Source: Streptomyces sp. P3 (GTDB lineage Bacteria > Actinomycetota > Actinomycetes > Streptomycetales > Streptomycetaceae). From it: a DNA stretch of 64,000 nt. The notes under the pieces are model-generated. The model ran no database searches. It saw nothing but the letters and a program-made list of their open reading frames with translations, and had not been told where the DNA came from. The position numbers and the translations under genes are program-made. Positions 62,657 through 64,000 of the stretch are shown here, one piece after another (the stretch's first letter is position 1; every line of letters begins with the position of its first letter). The stretch is taken from contig NZ_CP028369.1 in the NCBI RefSeq assembly GCF_003032475.1, forward strand, positions 6,510,001 to 6,574,000, read 5' to 3'.

Positions 62657-62728
62657 TCCAAATTTGCACGACTCTGTTGTTCAGATTTGGATTACCGGCT
62701 AGCGTGGACCGCGTCATCCAAATTTGGA
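62657..62728. promoter_or_regulatory. MarR operator cluster in the marR/yceI intergenic region
   Basis: The perfect palindrome TCCAAATTTGGA lies at 62717-62728. Close variants are TCCAAATTTGCA at 62657-62668 and, inverted, TCAGATTTGGA at 62681-62691. These A/T-rich sites stand out against the GC-rich background and match the size and symmetry of MarR-family operators. They flank both divergent starts. Confidence 0.65.
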
Positions 62729-62756
62729 CCACCGAGGACCATCAAGGAGTACCGCC

Positions 62757-63272
62757 ATGACCGTCGCCGTGGAAACCGGACTGTGGCAGCTCGACGCGGG
62801 CGCCTCCACCGTCGTCCTCAGGCACCGGACGATGTGGGGCCTGGTCACCGTCAAGGGCGTGTTCACCGCCGTCGACGGCGGGGGCGAGGTGGCGGCCGAC
62901 GGCACCGCGACCGGCACCCTGACCCTCCGGGCGGCGTCCCTCGACACGAAGAACGCCAAGCGGGACGCCCATCTGCGCGGCGCGGACTTCTTCGACGCCG
63001 ACAACCACCCCGAGATCACCTTCGCGGTGCGCTCCGCCGTACCGGGTGCCGACGGGTCGGTCGCGGTGTCCGGTCAGCTCACCGTGCGCGGCATCAGCCG
63101 ACCGCAGTCCCTCACCGCACGGGTGAGCGCAGCGGACTTTGACGCCGTCACCCTGGACACGCAGTTCGCCGTGGACCGCGGCGAGTTCGGCCTGGGCTGG
63201 AACCAGCTGGGCATGATCCGCGGGACGGCCGCCGTCACCGCCACCCTCCGCTTCACGCGCAAGCCGGCCTGA
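62757..63272 (+). CDS. YceI-family protein
   Basis: The 171-residue lipocalin-like YceI barrel starts with GLWQLDAGASTVVLRHRTMW and contains DTKNAKRDAHLRGADFFDAD, the family hallmark, and VSGQLTVRGISRPQSLTARV. YceI proteins bind isoprenoid or amphiphilic molecules and are often induced by stress. There is no signal peptide, so this one is cytosolic, as in most actinobacteria. ATG 62757 has AGGAG upstream. It is divergent from and probably controlled by the MarR regulator. Confidence 0.92.
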   Translation: MTVAVETGLWQLDAGASTVVLRHRTMWGLVTVKGVFTAVDGGGEVAADGTATGTLTLRAASLDTKNAKRDAHLRGADFFDADNHPEITFAVRSAVPGADGSVAVSGQLTVRGISRPQSLTARVSAADFDAVTLDTQFAVDRGEFGLGWNQLGMIRGTAAVTATLRFTRKPA

Positions 63273-63421
63273 CGCGGGCCGGTTCCCGGCGGTGGCGAGC
63301 GAGCGGGCGCCGCCTGGAACCGGTGCCGTGGCGGTCCGTGTCGCTGTTGGGCCGAACGGGTGACTTGGCGTAAGAATTGACTGGTGCATGCATTGAAGGC
63401 GAGTCAGTTCTGGGGGTACCG

Positions 63422-63811
63422 GTGAACCGTTACGACGTCACCGATGAACAGTGGGAAGGGCTCGCTCAGGTCGTTCCGCTGCGCGGCCGGGACGCATGGC
63501 CCTCGGCGGTGGACCACCGCTCGCTCCCGGACGCCGAGACGGAGACCCGACGCCGATTCGTCGTCCTGCGGGTCAACGTCTTCGCGGACGCCCGTGAGGT
63601 CGCCGAGACGCTGATGGCGGGCATCCCGGTACTGCTCGACCTGACCGGGGCGGAGACCGACACCGCCAAACGGGTGCTGGACTTCTCCACCGGGGTCGTC
63701 TTCGGCCTGGCCAGCGGTATGCACCGGGTCGACCGCAACGTCTTCCTGCTCACCCCGCCGGGCACCGAGGTGGGCGGGATCATGGAGGGGGCGGGCGCAC
63801 CGGGGCTCTGA
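63422..63811 (+). CDS. SepF-like protein
   Basis: The 129-residue protein has the SepF/DUF552 fold in its C-terminal ~85 residues: FVVLRVNVFADAREVAETLM, then GIPVLLDLTGAETDTAKRVL, FSTGVVFGLASGMHRVDRNV and FLLTPPGTEV. SepF anchors FtsZ to the membrane during septation. Streptomycetes have a main SepF in the division cluster plus extra SepF-like paralogues. This copy is isolated next to yceI and lacks an obvious N-terminal amphipathic membrane helix, so it is probably an accessory paralogue. GTG 63422 follows GGGGG by a short spacer; an earlier in-frame start is less likely. Confidence 0.83.
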   Translation: MNRYDVTDEQWEGLAQVVPLRGRDAWPSAVDHRSLPDAETETRRRFVVLRVNVFADAREVAETLMAGIPVLLDLTGAETDTAKRVLDFSTGVVFGLASGMHRVDRNVFLLTPPGTEVGGIMEGAGAPGL

Positions 63812-63893
63812 GGGTGCGGGCCACGTCGCTCGATGGTGGGAAGCTTGTCGGGGCGTAACGGTTCGGCTGACAGCGGAGTCCTACCGTCCGGAC

Positions 63894-64000
63894 ATGCCCT
63901 CGTCGCTTTCCTCCCCCACCCCCCTGCCGCAGACCACCTCGCTGCCGCACACCACGCACGACGGAGCGCCCGCCGAGGACGCGCCCCCCACCGTGCCCCC
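63894..64000 (+). CDS. Start of a further open reading frame, cut by the window end
   Basis: From ATG 63894 the frame stays open to the window end, reading a Ser/Thr/Pro-rich start (MPSSLSSPTPLPQTTSLPHT). The ribosome-binding site is weak. Such disordered N-termini are common in Streptomyces proteins, but with 35 codons no identity can be given. Confidence 0.35.
   Translation, partial: MPSSLSSPTPLPQTTSLPHTTHDGAPAEDAPPTVP

Overview
The window looks like a Streptomyces (or close relative) chromosome segment. GC content is very high, GTG and TTG starts are frequent, Shine-Dalgarno sites are strong, and the gene families are typical of the genus: a LAL-type LuxR regulator, S8 secreted peptidase, lysyl-phosphatidylglycerol synthase-like protein, SepF-like protein and YceI. 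Rare TTA leucine codons occur at telling places. No rRNA, tRNA or CRISPR array was seen.

Positions 1 to about 23,000 are a rearranged accessory zone full of wreckage. It holds a fused TetR/SDR scar, the end of an acyl-CoA synthetase, and a beheaded Wadjet-type defence locus (jetC without its ATP-binding N-terminus, followed by an apparently intact jetD). It also holds a response-regulator tail, an IS1380 remnant, a frameshifted IS4-type element with 50-bp inverted repeats, an Xre/TPR regulator tail, an IS3 remnant, a P-loop kinase fragment, an ISL3 remnant and an internally deleted group II intron. Intact genes stand among these: a small secreted protein (6476), a membrane lysyl-phosphatidylglycerol synthase-like protein (9666), a large secreted subtilase (complement 13195-16740), and a TetR / small protein / APC permease group with two coupled micro-ORFs (18432-21992).

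Positions 23,222-27,178 hold one large orphan P-loop NTPase of STAND/NACHT-like layout with a long helical C-terminus and an N-terminus I do not recognise. It is the best candidate here for an undescribed system. After it come an AraC regulator, an alpha/beta hydrolase with Cys in place of the usual nucleophilic Ser, a 930-residue LAL regulator and a PAP2 phosphatase.

Positions 33,307-61,017 (complement) are one nearly continuous operon of 21 genes, mostly joined by ATGA/GTGA overlaps, for a cell-surface polysaccharide of the Wzx/Wzy type. Reading from the promoter end: initiating sugar-phosphate transferase, GDP-mannose/UDP-glucose dehydrogenase, glycosyltransferase, two Wzz-like chain-length proteins, AsnB-type amidotransferase, two-domain oxidoreductase, heparinase-like protein, beta-helix lipoprotein, Wzy-like polymerase, glycosyltransferase. 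A sugar-tailoring block follows (methyltransferase, sugar nucleotidyltransferase, PIG-L deacetylase, epimerase, DUF2172/DUF4910 peptidase-like protein), then a flippase, glycosyltransferase, pyruvyltransferase, RmlC-like epimerase and GSAM-like aminotransferase. The first gene carries a TTA codon as codon 2, which suggests developmental (bldA) control. The PAP2 phosphatase converges on the operon end and may recycle the lipid carrier.

Positions 62,052-64,000 hold a divergent MarR/yceI pair with clear TCCAAATTTGGA-type operator sites, a SepF-like gene, and the start of one more reading frame.
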